NCBI GenBank assembly: GCA_039881145.1
Contig: JAYKKI010000139.1
Span: forward strand, 3,158,501-3,222,500
DNA length: 64,000 bases
DNA from: Druceiella hillmani
Lineage: Eukaryota; Arthropoda; Insecta; Lepidoptera; Hepialidae
Direction: 5' to 3'
Part shown: piece by piece, positions 35,342 to 48,950 of the stretch
How the letters are laid out: each line of letters begins with the position of its first letter
Numbering within the stretch: position 1 is the first letter of the stretch
The notes under the pieces: model-generated
What the model was told of the DNA's origin: nothing
Database searches by the model: none
The model's input: the letters and a program-made list of their open reading frames with translations, nothing else
Translations under genes and position numbers: made by a program

Positions 35342-36690
35342 CTGCCCAAGAAAGGTGTCATTACTGACTGTAACAACTGGAGGGACATTACTCTCCTCTC
35401 AGTACCTAGTAAAATTCTATCCCGCGTCATCTTGGAGCCCATCAAGGAAGCGGTGGAGTGGTGACTCAGAAAAGAGCAGGCGGGCTTCCGAACACAGGAG
35501 CTGCGTGGATCTCATGAACACCTTGAAGATCATCAAAGAACAAAGCTCGGAATGGCAGAACAGCCTGTACCTTCGAGAAGGCATTTGACTCGGTCAACAG
35601 AACAGTCATGTGGAACACCCTAGTTGAGTATGGCATCCCCATAAAAATGCTCATCGTCAAGGAGATGTACACGGACTACCAGTGTCAAGTCTTGCACGAG
35701 GGAATCCTGACGCAGTCCATCAGCGTCAATGCAGACGTAAGACAGAGGTGCATCCTCTCACCAACACTATTCCTGCTGGTCCTTGACAGGGTGATGCGGA
35801 AAGTTATAAATGGCAGAAGGCAAGGAATCCCGTGTTGGGAATGATAGGAAGGCTGGAGGACCTCGACTTCGCGGATGACATTTGTCTTTTGGCGGGGCGC
35901 TTCAGAGACATTTACGACAAGCTGAAGAGGGTGCAGGCCGAAGCAGAGAGAGAGTGGGCCTCAAAATCAACGTCGGAAAGACGAAAGAGATGCGCCTCAA
36001 TACAACTGTTTATACGCCTCTGAAGCTGGGCGACAAAAATGTCGAGAAGATGACCAGAATGTAAAGAATGTCAAATATGTCGAGAGAGCTTTCAGCACCT
36101 CGGAAATATGGTGACGAGGGACGGAGGAGCCGAGGAGGATGTGAAGAGCGGGGTGAGAAAGGCAAATGGAGCGTTTGTCCAGCTATACTCTGTGTTGAGA
36201 AGTGAATTCATTTCCAAAAGTCGAAGATCAGACTATTCAACATCAACGTCAAATCCGTCCTGATGTATGGCTGTGAGACGTGGAGGATCTCCAAAGGTCT
36301 CACTCATCAACTACAGGTCATCGTGAACAGATGCCTTCACCGCATCATGAACGTGAGGTGGCCGGAGGTGAAGAGGAAGGAGGGCTGAAACGGACCAAAT
36401 ACCCATCGCAGACCAGATTGGGGAGTGGAAGTGGCGTTGGATTGGCCACACGCTACAAAAGGCTGACGAAGCCATCGAAAAGGCAGCCCTCGACTGGAAC
36501 CCCCAAGGAGCAAGACGATGTGGCCGACCAAGAAAGACCTGGCAGAGAACGGTCCAGGAAGAAGCAAAGACAGCTGGAAAGACCTGGAGAGAGGTTAAGC
36601 AACTGGCAGCTGACTGCATCAAATGGAGAAATTTTACGTCTGCCCTATGCTCCGACCGGAGCGACAGAAACTGATGATGATGATATATAC
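35342..36690 (+). pseudogene. 5'-truncated RTE-like LINE reverse transcriptase
   Basis: Fragment of a non-LTR retrotransposon polyprotein. Read across frames, in order: NNWRDITLLSVPSKILSRV (RT block 1), KEQAGFR (block 2), FEKAFDSVNRTVMWNTL (the A block with catalytic Asp), the block reading QRCILSPTLF where GCxLSP is usual, LDFADDICLL (the FADD/YADD catalytic box, about 35870), INVGKTKEMRL, FQHLGNMVT, then the C-terminal LMYGCETWRIS, GEWKWRWIGHTL and ALDWNPQGARRCGRPRKTW. It ends at a stop, then CTGATGATGATGAT, the TGA-repeat 3' tail typical of RTE-clade elements. The endonuclease domain is missing. At least five frame changes or stops (a stop near 35460, a small deletion before FEKAFD, shifts near 35840, 35955 and 36215) make it inactive. 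It is visibly GC-richer than the host DNA, consistent with a fairly recent insertion. Confidence 0.92.
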
Positions 36691-36694
36691 AGAG

Positions 36695-38325
36695 AATTCT
36701 GTATAAGGAAAATATTTCAAGAATTGTGATTGAAAATGTATCAATATTTTTTTTAACATTAGGTACACATTAGGAGATTGTTCACAACATTAGAAAAAAA
36801 AATACTATCGCACTGTCTGCATCATAACTTCTTTCAAAATAAATAAATCTGTAAGTTTATACTGATGCTTTTAACACATTATGGTAGTTATAATTTAACG
36901 AACCATATTTTAAAACTATTTTATTGAACAATTTTTACAAACAATTAAAAACACATAAAAAAATCAAATGATTTTTTAGTACGCCTTGAATGGATTCATC
37001 GTTTTAAATTGATAAACTTGGTTCGCCAAACTATAATTAAATTAAAAAAAAATGTGAACAAGAGTATTCTTAAGGTTTTCAGATTGACTTGTTTTAATAA
37101 AATTTGTTTTATTTGAAGCAGTTTTTTCTAATTATATGGATTAGAGGAAAAATAATTTAATAAATTGTTTCTTATGTCTATAGGACCAAAAAATTAAGTG
37201 TTGTGCATATTTTAATTTGTTTTATATCCTCTCTAAACAATGCTTCAAAATACCTATTTTTAAAGGTGCTAGATTTACATTACTAATACAAAATATATAA
37301 TATTGAAAGGATTATAGATATGTAGGATTACAGATATATCAACTTTTAAATCGATGTGATCCCAATATTTAAAGACCGTAACCATAAATATGATTTGACA
37401 GTAGTTGATCACGGTTTCCTTTTTGTGCTGGTTGTCATTTTCTGTAACTTTAACTTTTCATCTTTTCAGACTTACTGTTTTTTTAACTGATAATTTTTTG
37501 TTATCATATAAAAATTCCTAATATACGTGTTTAAATTTCATGCGTCAGTCTTCCTGCTTTAAGAAAAAACTGCACAAAAAATTGGGTATACATATTATTC
37601 AGTTTTTGTAATTTTATTATCACCACTTAAGTAGTATTGGTCTGTTTGAAGCGGTTAATTATACTTTAAGAATTTGCGTGGTAGTTTATGGTTAGTAAAC
37701 TGTATTAAGCATTCAAAACATTATTATTTTAATCATAATATTTACAAACAAAACTGAACACTGCTATAATAAAAAGTTAATTTACATTTACCATAAAACA
37801 CTTCATGGGTAACAGATTCGTACTTATGGGTTACGGACTCGTACTACGTCAAACTTTTTGTTCAAGACGTCGTTTTTTATTCGTTGAATGTTACTTTTAT
37901 GCAGCTTTAACGTAGTTAAATTTTATGCCAGCTGTTTGCATTTTAATGAGGTGTGAGGAACGTTTTTTCCGTTTTTTTATATTTGATGAAATTGCTGCAA
38001 CTAATTAACCGCCAATTTCTCGGTGATTTTTTTAAAATGTTATAGAAATTTCCGGAATATTTTTACAGAATATATAAGGAGTGCTTCGATCGATTTTTTT
38101 AAGTTACCAATTGCGTTTCAGTGAGTGGAAAACCAAAAAGAAATTAATATTTCAGAAGAAGAATTAGAGTGATTTTGCTTCACGAATTTTATTTTGATGG
38201 CAAGAGAGCTAAGCAATACGCCATGCAGGCATAAAAATTTATATTTCTCATTCCAGGAGGATATCGCAATTTGTTTTGGTAGCTAAGAGTCTTAATAAAC
38301 GTACCCATACCCGTACCGTGCGTAG
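36695..38325. other. Noncoding stretch
   Basis: AT-rich sequence, no gene or structured repeat recognised. Confidence 0.5.
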
Positions 38326-38332
38326 TAAAACA

Positions 38333-38485
38333 TGACATTATGACATAAGTGCGTACCTACACGAATATATGATATTATAATATAAGTGTATACGTACACC
38401 AAAATATGGTATTATAACATAAATGCATACCTACATCAAAATTTGACATTATGCCATACGTGCATACCAATACCTAAATATGATC
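38333..38485 (+). repeat. Four-copy tandem repeat, 37-bp unit
   Basis: Units start at 38333, 38370, 38407 and 38444 with the form TGACATTATGACATAAGTGC followed by GTACCTACACxAAAATAT. Spacing is exactly 37 each time despite substitutions. The 68-aa frame at 38386 is only a product of the array. Confidence 0.9.
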
Positions 38486-38489
38486 CAAA

Positions 38490-39685
38490 CATGCCAAAAT
38501 TTTATTTCAAGTGTGCAAAGGCATATAAAGGAATTATTCACAAACAATTTTTTTTAACTGACAGTAAAGTTTCCACCAACATTTACTTTTAAAAATTTAA
38601 CAAAGTTACTACCAAACTTCCTGCAACGTAATACAAAGTATTGTGTATTTATATGACAATACTCTACACCATATAGCAGAAATGACGCCTCCAAAGAATT
38701 CCTCAATAAATAAATTGTATCTCTACACACACGTCGGCGACAAAAGATACATAACGATGATGCTTACATATTTGAGGTTTAATTTTATTGATTAAGTAAA
38801 AATATATAATAACTTTGCCAACTAAAATAGTGGTATTATCAGTGGTCAACCTAATGTTTATTTATCGTTGCATTTTAATACGTGTCTAGCGTCTTAGAGT
38901 ACAAAATAGTTCTTTATTGTCATTTCCTCACCAGCACAAGCGGCTTCGACGAGTATTGTGTGTATGCATTGGTGCGTGTAATTGATTACCGACACTACAA
39001 CCGTACGTTCGTCATGCTTTAGCACCAGAATAAATCGACACCTAAGACTGATGCTAATTTTGAATGATGACCGATTGTAATTTAGGAAATAACGCATTGC
39101 AGTAGGTCATTATATAATAATCAGGCAGGATGAGTGAATGAGCGGCATGTACTGTTTAGCAAAACGTTTGTTTAGTTTAAATATTATAAATTTTCTGGAT
39201 AACCCACAAAATTTTGTCTACTAAATCCTCTTTCAAGATTTTGAGAGTAGCAAGCGAGAAACTGTAGCTTTTTTGAGCAAACAGAATAAATATTTTTCAA
39301 AATATTTCAAATGATTTAAATTAAATATTATTACAATAAAAAATGAAGGAATTTTGTTATAATCTTTGATGTTTTCTTTATAAATATTTTGGTAACGTAT
39401 AGATAAAGGAAAAGGATCTTCGACTATATTATTAGCTTTAGTTGACTTAAATGTTCATTACTTGATATATTTTAATATTTGAATATCAATATGTTTACTC
39501 CGATACTTTAGTATCGGAGATAAATATAAATAATGTTTGAAGAGATTCAGCTTATATTAAAATTATTTTCCAATATTTGAAAATGAGGGCTTTAAACATG
39601 TTTCAGTTATCAGTGATGATACACAGAACTGAGACGTGGTCCTCCTATTGATGCAAATTTAAATTCCTCAGTGGGTTGTAGAAAT
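38490..39685. other. Noncoding stretch
   Basis: No supported gene. A small hairpin, CTCCGATACT-TT-AGTATCGGAG, lies at about 39498-39519. Confidence 0.45.
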
Positions 39686-39689
39686 ATCT

Positions 39690-39962
39690 GGACTCAATGT
39701 CTCGTTTTGAAATGTGGTCCGTAATGAGAAATTTGTGTGAAAACTAACGTTACTGATATAGCCCGTTGTATTGGCAGGTTGATGTAATAATGGCAGGTCA
39801 TGATAATCGATGGCTATTGGAGAAGAAAGTTCTTAAATGGCGACGACGTACTGGAGTTTGCAGGATGAGGCTCACCCCCATTAGATGGATAAATAGGAGA
39901 GGTAATAAACCCCATGCATTGATTCGGTAGTAAACCCCATTCAGCTAATGATGATGATGAAA
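39690..39962 (+). pseudogene. 3' end of a second RTE-like LINE
   Basis: Decayed C-terminus of an RTE-clade polyprotein: TNVTDIARCIGRL, then AGHDNRW, then KKVLKWRRRTGVCRM and TPIRWIN. These match the usual order VTDIA, AGH-ARR-DGRW, KVLEWRPRTG-R-VGRPP-RWTDD. A TGATGATGATGA tail follows at 39948-39960. It comes from a different lineage than the 35-36.7 kb fragment, whose corresponding region reads HTLQKADEAIEKAALDWNPQ. Only the last about 80 codons remain. Confidence 0.75.
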
Positions 39963-39964
39963 AT

Positions 39965-42075
39965 ATTTGTTAAGCCACTCGTAAAATTTCTCTTCATCAG
40001 ACATATTATTTTCGATTCCATTTTAAGAATTATTTATATAAAACGAAACACGCGTGACCCATCCATATACGTACGTACACGTCCATGAATGGATTCTCGA
40101 ATCGCGCGCTTGAGTACGAAATTTATTGTCGACGTCTCAATTTAAAACACTAACTATTTAACACATTCTCACTTTTTAGGACATAGTGAAACTTGATTCT
40201 GATCAATTACAGACTAGACGGTACTTCATCTGCAATTCTCTGTAGCAACTATCATTGACATAGGAAATAATTTAAATTATTTCCAGGGAGTAATTGATTT
40301 TAAACTGGACAACTCTTTTTCGTTACCTTTTTTGGTTTAATTTTTTCAAATTTTAGTAGAAACTTGAAATAAAAATATGGAAATGTAATGAAAATCACCA
40401 TAATATTATATTGTTAGATTTACAAACAAACACAAAGACCAAAGCTTATATTATGAACTAATTCGAATTATACAGGAAAAATAAAATATTCGCGCGCTTT
40501 AACTGGTTAAATAACATATAAATATTTAATGTACGTAACCATTTATTATAATACATCTCTTTCCTGTTAAATACATGCAACTTTGCTGAAAACATGTAAT
40601 TTTTTTGAAGTTATACTCCTTTAGGCATACGCCTAATGGAAAAATTATGCGAGTTGAGAGAAATTTAAAAAAAACAGGATGAAGTTGGCAACGGTATAAC
40701 ACAAAAAGAACATCATTAAGTTGCCCACTAAACAATTATTTTTTATCAGGTTACTTGTCTGAAATGCTACGTGTATATGAATAGAAAGGGTTTGTTTGGT
40801 GATAGCATTGTCAAGTGATTATTTGATAGTCAAAATATATACCGCGATAGCATTTGTTTGAATTATCGCAGCTATATATAAATTATTAAACACTTAAGAT
40901 TTTCAGCATATTCATTTATATTCATTATTAAACTTTATTTAGTTAGCAAATTAATTTTCGCGTTTAACGCGGCGACATGCCATTAACGTCCAATATTTTA
41001 TTTTTCTACTGGCTTTCCATTATTCGTCAGTCATTTGTCAGACTATTTTCAAATTATTCCGCTTCAATTTTACTATTATCTTTTTTAATAATTAAAATTT
41101 AATAGTGATCCGTATAGTAAAAACAACTTTATAACAATATTTGAATTTAATTTTAAAATTATTTTTGTATTTAAAATCATTCATTTCAAATTTGACAGAT
41201 GCCCATCTGTCAACCGTCATCCATTAATTTTTTCCCCTGTCTTTTCATTGTTCTTTTATTATGCTAAAGAATTATAACTTGTCACGTGCATACATAAACC
41301 AACATGTCTTTTTTATTTCAAGGTAGTGGATAATTTCAGAATATAATTAATTATATTATGTGCCTTAGGATATCACCAGTGTAGAATTATTTTTAATATA
41401 CCGCACCCCCCCCTCGGTTATTAAACTCCTCTGCATTGTTTAGTAAATGATATCGGTCGTTGTGTTGAAGGAATATTCCCGGGAATACTTGGAATGTCCC
41501 GTCAATAAATATGCTCTTCGGCTTCTACCTTGCACTGGCCAAACAGTGTTCCCTTATTTCTGTTACCGAAGTAAAGCAGTGATAAAAGTCACTGATTTAC
41601 TCTTATGAATTGTGCAATGGTCATATATAGGCTACAATCCTGTACGATGGCATTCTAAAGTAAAAAAAGAATTTAAAATACGTATATAGTTTTAAATATT
41701 AGAGTGAACAAACATAACAAACGAGCCAACTTTTCCTTATAATTTGTATAATAGTGGATAATTGAACAAATAAATAATTGCAGCTTAATTTCGTCTCCAA
41801 AATACTCAATTCTGCTACAGGACAAATGATCTGCGATTGCCAAAGCTTTGAATTTAGTCAAAGAAGAAGAGTACTGCTTAATGCTACTGCTCACACCAAT
41901 GGTATTAATGAGTCTTTGTTTTTTTTTGCTTCTTTGGTTAAGTAACACATATTTCAATGTTACATACACAGTTATTAAACTCTCGTTAAACGTGCGTCAT
42001 TAGATACCCCAAGTTGTAATTCCGAGTTGCGTTTGAAGTAACTTCCCCTTAAATTTAGAGAGCGAACGTTAAATG
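39965..42075. other. Noncoding stretch
   Basis: No supported gene. An 8-C run lies at 41406-41413, and an ATTCCCGGGAAT palindrome at about 41472-41483. Minus frames at 40526 and 41673 show no family character. Confidence 0.45.
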
Positions 42076-42080
42076 TCATC

Positions 42081-42098
42081 TATATATATATATATAGA

Positions 42099-42142
<44 letters not shown>

Positions 42143-42144
42143 TC
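42081..42144. repeat. (TA)n microsatellite, interrupted
   Basis: TA dinucleotides with GA and CA interruptions near 42098 and 42117. Confidence 0.95.
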
Positions 42145-42659
42145 ACGGTATCGCGGCCAAAATCTCGTAAAGATGGAAATTAATTCTTGGTACTTTCCCG
42201 CACTTGATACTTCCAATAATTAATTTCATTCTCATTATGCCTCAGTTGTAAATAAGTAGCCATAAATGACGGAGGGAAGCTTCTAAAAAAGTTAACCTTT
42301 TTGGCAGCTATGTTTAATTAATTTTAGTCTCACTTATATATGTCACGGTTATAATTATATACACGTCAATGATGCTGGATTCAATAAAGATATAAATAAA
42401 TTATTTGTGCTTTCCGGTACCAATGGAAAGCCAAAAACCTTTTTAGTACCCATTTTAATTTAACCCTATTTACCCATTTTTATTTAATTTTTTATAATTT
42501 ATTCCAATATTAATTATGTAGTTATAAATGATACAAAACTAAAATTTCGGAAAATTCAGTATCCATTTTTATTGATTTTTTCTCATTTATTTGTATTCGG
42601 TTCATTATTAATTTTTCATCATAATAATAATAATAATAAAATAAAAAATAAAAATGCAC

Positions 42660-42900
42660 TCTAATGGAAGTTTACACCCATTCCAGATACTATTTGCTTA
42701 AAACGTTTCGACCCAAGTTTCACCCTTCGTTATCTCATATCCTAGTTTCCGACTGAACGTCAATAAGAATATCACGTTCTTTTCACAGTATCTTTTGTAG
42801 ATCCTGAGACATTGACAAGAAATGCTTACATTTGGCACCCGTTGATTGACTCGCTCGTTGAGCAGACATCAAAAACTTTACGCTACTTCTCTTAATTATA
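42660..42900 (-). pseudogene. Possible eroded mariner-type transposase piece
   Basis: The minus frame includes ITKGETWV followed some residues later by KQIVSGM. Mariner transposases have ITGDETWV...KQQSMEW at the first catalytic Asp, so here the Asp would be replaced (KGETWV). The flanking residues before it (CQCLRIYKRYCEKN) are compatible but not diagnostic. Old and short, so the call is tentative. Confidence 0.3.
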
Positions 42901-42904
42901 AAAA

Positions 42905-43680
42905 GGTACTGGACCTTAAATTTGATACATAGCAAGTGTAGACTAGAAAATAATTATAAAATAAGCAAAGTATGAGTTGGGCGGGTCGCAATTTTTCGAA
43001 AAACATATTGATGCATTTTCCGATCAGTTTATCACTTGTACGTTCCATTGCAATAAATAACTTTGTTTAGTTTTGACTCATATTTACACCCCTAAACCAA
43101 AAAAAAATTATGAATGTTTTAATTAGATATATAATAAACTACATAATAATTTTATAAATTAGGCTATAATTCGGAAAAAAATTCCGCTCTTATGACCATT
43201 TGACACTCGAATTCAAACATTTGGTTTCTGTTGGATTAATGAAAATAAATACTTACCTGACTTCAGTCAATTTTGAATTTTGTCGGTATTGGTATTTCTG
43301 TATCAGGATTTCGAATTCCTTACTTCGGTTTAATTTTTACTTAGTTATATTTTCTTCCTATAATTGTTCACCTCTGGGTAAATGATGAAGTTACACTACA
43401 TAACTTCATTTCTGCGCAAAATGATGGCAGTTTAAGTTTCATGTGATATTTTATGGATTGCATGATTGCATATATATGCACAAAAAACTGATGGGGGCAA
43501 ACATTCTCAAGGACGTTTTATGAAATTAGATCGATTGTATTGCCTGGACTTGCAATGAGAATGGAGACATGAACAATTTTATAGACTTATAAGACATTTA
43601 TGGATCTTCATGTGAGCTAAATATTGCAGTTACAATAATTGAAATTTAATGTCTTGTAGATCGTTTTGGTTTCGAAGGTA
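42905..43680. other. Noncoding stretch
   Basis: No gene, RNA or repeat recognised. Confidence 0.45.
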
Positions 43681-43763
43681 GTCTTATTCAGGTTTCAGTA
43701 CAGGAGGGATTATTTACTGGGTCATTACTAACGATTCTTTTATGTTTTGCTGCGACCAAGCTC

Positions 43764-44291
43764 ATGTTGCGGTTCATAAATTTAGATCCGAGCCAGATCG
43801 AAAGTCTAGAACGTGGTGTAATAAAATACATTGTACTTATGTTAATTATTAGGCCAAATTTGCACGACATATGTTATAAAATCCTTCTCTATCAAGAACT
43901 TGTTTATGCCTTGGATAGGCATAGGGAAAGGCTTTTACGTTCATACCGCTTCAGTTCAGACAAAGGCTATAAATTTTACCAAAAAAAAACAAACAAGCGA
44001 AAACGGAAAATTTTTATCTCACTTGTTGAACATTATTTCAATGAATTCATTTTCATATTGAAACATACATTAAGATGGAAGACGATCGCATCGCAAACTT
44101 CAGCTTTACCCTTGCAGCCTGATGTGTACACACGCAAATTATTAATTTACTGCCGGTGCTCACAGCCGGCTGCGGATGAATATTCATTTGGTGTTGCTAC
44201 TACCTTCCTAAACGAGGCGTCCAATAATCACAAACCGGTTAATTTGTTAACAGAGTTTAGCAACCTTGTGCTACGTCCATGGGTTGTCTAA
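43764..44291 (+). other. Unassigned 175-codon open frame
   Basis: The longest uninterrupted frame in the window. Composition is mixed, with a basic patch (KKTNKRKRK) near residue 78, and no signal peptide, membrane segment or family motif that I recognise. No clear splice or polyadenylation context. In 64 kb of AT-rich DNA one frame of this length can occur by chance, so I do not call it a gene. Confidence 0.15.
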
Positions 44292-44294
44292 CAC

Positions 44295-47200
44295 GGATTA
44301 TGTCCATGGTCGTAAATCGGAGAAATGTAAAAATATAAGACCGCTTTTGAGACAAGGAAATATTAATTAAATCAAAGAACGAAGAGCAATGAATACAGAG
44401 AGGGTTCTTTCAATAATGTAAGTTGGTTGTGTTTATTGTTTGCTTTATTGAAAGTGAATATTGTTTATTGACTAACCCTCGCAATTAATTTATTTTCCAG
44501 AGTTTTGGACATTGCGTTCTCATTTTTTAAACAAAGATTAATTTTAATAATTCGATTCTAGTGAAAGCTAAAGTAAATTAGGAAAATATTCCGATTGCTT
44601 ACAAATAGAAATACTCCTTCATTTTAAACCATACAACCCGAACGTTACGAGTTATAACCCATTATCGGAGAAAAGATGTGAAAGAACACGCGCAGAGGAA
44701 CGCATTAAGTCGATGAAAAGTCTAAGAATTCAGCCAGTGAAAAACAGGAAGGAATGAAAATTTAAATACCAATTTTTATCACAATCTGAAATATAAGTCT
44801 TTCTTCATAAATATTTTAGTAAAATCTGCAACAGACCGGTTAAATTTTTCTTAATTTCCCAATCACTTACACAACCGTATAGTACAATAATAGTCGTAAT
44901 GTAATATCAGCATTGCCGCTTGACATTTGTAATCAATGGACTATCTTGTTGGCAATGCAGCATTTGCCTAATTTATTACCATAAGGTTAATAGGTCTTAT
45001 GATTGGGGTCAAAACTTGGCCGGGTGGGAGGGGTATGTGACCTCATTCCCTTCCGGCTCTCGTAGCAACTTTGAATGAAGCGGTGTATTTGTACCTATAT
45101 ACATAAATGTTGCTGAATACATTGCTACGTGGGATTAAATGCCACCAACAAGAAGTATTGAAATAATTATAAATAATTGACCGTGTATTGTTAGCTGGAT
45201 TAAAATGACGTGTCTAGATGTAAAGTTTAATTTATACTTAATATTTAACAAGAATAAATTGAATTCAATATATGATCATCTGGATACTTGAAATAAAAAC
45301 CAAATATTTTCTTGCACTTGAAGAAGTTAGAAGACAAGTTCATAAATGAGTATAACAAAAATATGTGTTAATCTCCAAGAAATCTTAGCGCAATGACCTA
45401 CTTTGTATTATAATGAAAGCTGTAAAAAGTGAATAAATTTAAATATCTGGGAAGTTGGGTCAATGAAAGTAGAATCCGTACATAACAAATTAATAATCGA
45501 ATCAAGATCTTTCATCTTTCTTCAAAAGGAACAAGTGCGAATCATAAAAATAATTGTATTGCCTAAGAATGCAGTTGATACGCTGCCACTTTTAGTACAT
45601 GCTAGTATCATGAGGTGTAAATACCTAGAATCTGGCACAGAAAACTACAAAGAAACTAATAGCCTTCTAGATAGCCAGCTTTTCAAATTATTTTGGGATA
45701 ACGTAAAAATCAAGAAATTACATAAAAGTTTAAAAGGATAAGTAAAATTGGAATGTATTAATTATTTAATAAACAAAGAAATATACATTTTGTAAAGATG
45801 CAACACAAATAGTTACGTGTAATAATTCGGAAAGGTTTAAAAATATAATTTTATATCTTAAGAGCAATATTCCATAAATGGAAATTTTGTTAATTTCTTA
45901 CGACTGTGATTTCTACAAAGCAAAAACGAATATCCAATAATTTACTTGACGCAACATAGTTAGTTTTGCCAAATCTTGTAAATTAGATTGGCTAAAGTTC
46001 CCATATTAATTTTCAGAACTTCTTATATTTATCTCAATTATAAAGAGTCGTAGTTTCATAGTAGTAGTTATATATTTGTTATTCTACGCTGAATATAAAA
46101 CCTGTGTTAAAAATCATAGCCATATTGCAATATTCATAAATAATCATAGCAATATTTATAAAAAATAATTTTATGGAAATAATAAATATTCAATCATATT
46201 AAAAACATGTCAAGCAGGAAGGACTCAAACTACGAGTGCTCCGAACACATTTAGGTACTTATGAATATTCAAAGGTTCATAGTATTTCTAACAAACTATT
46301 CTAAAATACTAATTTTTCACAACGTAGAAATGTCGCCCACCATATATCTTTAAACACATTTCTTGTCATCATATTAACATCTAAATATACTACCCGATAT
46401 ATCCTTCATAGGCTTTATTTGTAATAAATATTCAAGTTATTTTTGCAGTTCATTTAAATAATATCCATGGAGCCACCATTAATTTCTCAGATCATAAGTT
46501 GGTTATTACATATAAACAAGCAAATTCGAGGATACTTTGGTAGGACGATTTTCTTTCAATTTTATTGTATATAATACCATAGTGAATACTTTTTATATAT
46601 TCAGAAATGGCGGTTTAGCTGCTCGGGGATGGAAACTAACGGAAATGAGCAGTTTAAAGCTTAATATATCTCTAAACGGATCACTGTATTCAATAAGTTT
46701 TTATGATGTACCCCAAATACTTTCAAAAAAACTATTCAAGCATACTCTATACAGTGCATACGTGAAGATTTTATTTCGTAATGTTGTAGCATATGTATAA
46801 CCATGCTATTTTAAATTTATAGTATTAATTGTCTGCGAGTAAAATGGTTGTGATGTATAGACCGAATTAACGAAACTAGTTTATTGACGGAACGGATCTA
46901 TTTCAATTTCTGACTTACCTTTTGGCGACATATTTTGTTTAAAAAACTCATTTTATCCCAAATAAAAGGATGCTAAATCGTAGAACAACAAAAAGTTACT
47001 CGGTAGGTATAACAATAAATGTAACAGATTTATATTTATCATGAATCTGTTAAGTATGAATAAGACTCGTACTACGATGGAGCCGTGCATACTTAGGTAT
47101 ATATGCAGCTTGAACGTTGAAGAATACCTGGAATTTCTGTTAACTTTTTCACCATAATATTATTTTCCACATATAAATATATAACTTTGTATATTTTTCA

Positions 47201-48940
47201 CCAGTGTTAAATTATAGTAAATTTCTCAAAAAGTTTAGATATCTGAAATCGACGTTGTTGTTTTTTGGTAAACTTTGCGTTAACTTCTTTTAAAATTGAA
47301 TTAAAAATTGGGTTACTAACCCAATTTTTTCAGAATTTTAGATTTAGCCAGTTCAAAACAGAAAGATTTAGCAAGTTCTGAAAACTAGAAAAGAGTGGGA
47401 TTTATGTTTTCTGAACATTTTTGGTTATATTTTTGCATCATGATGCATAAAACTCTGAAAATTAATTTTCGAATCTTTCGGAGTTTATTTTTACTTAAAA
47501 ACTTGCAGAAAAGAGAGTTGAAACCAAACTTTCCTTCCCTACAATTCCCAGACAAATACAGGGTTCGATTTTTATTGTTGTGATATATGTGGATAATAAA
47601 TTCCATAAAATGAAAAACCTACAATTTTTTTTTTACATTTGAGATATGGTACCGTAATAGTTCGTTTTACAAAACAAATAAAATTGATTTCAATTTTACA
47701 TGTAACAAGGTGGATATATATTTACAGCCTTACTTCATCAACATGAATTTATACTAATATGTAAAGCGGAAATATTTCTTCGTTATAATCACAAAAACTA
47801 CATTTCCAATTTCAAAAATTATTTTGTTTTAAATCTCATGTACTTTCTAGAACGACTGTCAAGTTTATATCCTTATTCTGGAATTACAATTGAAAATGGC
47901 AGAACCGTGGTACAAAATAAAGAGAAGTCGGAGAACACTGTTTAAACCGTGAAAGTAATTCCGATGAAATATCGCAATCTTAACTATTTACATTTTGTAC
48001 AGGACAAGGGAATCACTTTGTACAGAATATTGAAACATCTCTATTTAAAAATAATTTGGCCCGTAAATCTACACGGGTGAATCCACGGGGCACAGTTAGT
48101 GTCGAATCACATAGTAAATATAATGTAAATTATTGTTAAATATCCTTTTGCACAAATAAAGCTCATTGCTTTCGAAGTCGTGTGGGTTATTTTTGAAACA
48201 TCTATTTTTTACAATATATTTAAAACCAATTAAATGCGATCTCTGTTTTTATGATATTATCTTAATTTTACATAACGTTACGGTTCGATTGTAATCCATG
48301 TTTGATAAAGTCACCTTCGAATTGTCATTCAGAAGATATTTTACCTGACATAATTTAAGGAATATTTCAGATAATTATTATTTATATCTTAATGAAAATT
48401 TAAGGCAACGTTGATAAGCTTTTAAACACTTCAAGGATCCTTTTGAATGTCAGAGACTGGTGACGAAGACGGGCATTAATTTCACTTTCAATTAATCATT
48501 CAGTAATCGCGCGCTTCAACAACACCTCTTAGCTTTTAGTAAAAGGTAAATATGATTACAAAATGATTATTTGAATCGTCATTTGATTTGTTAAAAATAT
48601 TATCATATTTATTTTCATTATATAGAATATAATGATATTACCTTTAATAACAGTAATTTAATTAATAATAACAAAAAAATACAGTTATCTCTAATTGAGT
48701 GTGAACTAACTACTACAATATATTTTCAAATAAACTGTTTTCAGTGAAATTTGTTAAATGTTCATTTAAATATTTTTTTTAAATGTTATTGTATGATAAT
48801 TTCATAAATGGGAATATTGGTTACTTAAATATGTCAGCATTTATTTCTGTACCGAAGGCTTGGAAACGAAATAGTAATTAGGAAAAGTTGGTACGAACGA
48901 GACGAATCTAATTTATACAATATTGAAACTAGATAGTTTG
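44295..48940. other. Noncoding stretch
   Basis: No supported gene. Plus frames of 92 aa (45463-45741) and 87 aa (46537-46800) show no family character. One perfect small hairpin is listed at 47303-47329. The rest is AT-rich. Confidence 0.45.
47303..47329. repeat. Perfect 27-bp hairpin with 1-nt loop
   Basis: AAAAATTGGGTTA, C, TAACCCAATTTTT: 13-base arms around one base, the same architecture as 2136-2180. Confidence 0.9.
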
Positions 48941-48950
48941 TTATTTCATT

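Noticed and set aside
36311..36622. 103-codon and 76-codon minus-strand frames
   Set aside because: Antisense shadows of the RTE-like C-terminal region, which reads clearly on the plus strand.
41468..41486. ATTCCCGGGAAT palindrome as a STAT-type site
   Set aside because: A single short palindrome without a nearby gene or second site is too weak to call.
45463..45741. 92-codon plus frame
   Set aside because: Lysine/isoleucine-rich, no domain, no supporting gene structure; expected by chance in AT-rich DNA.
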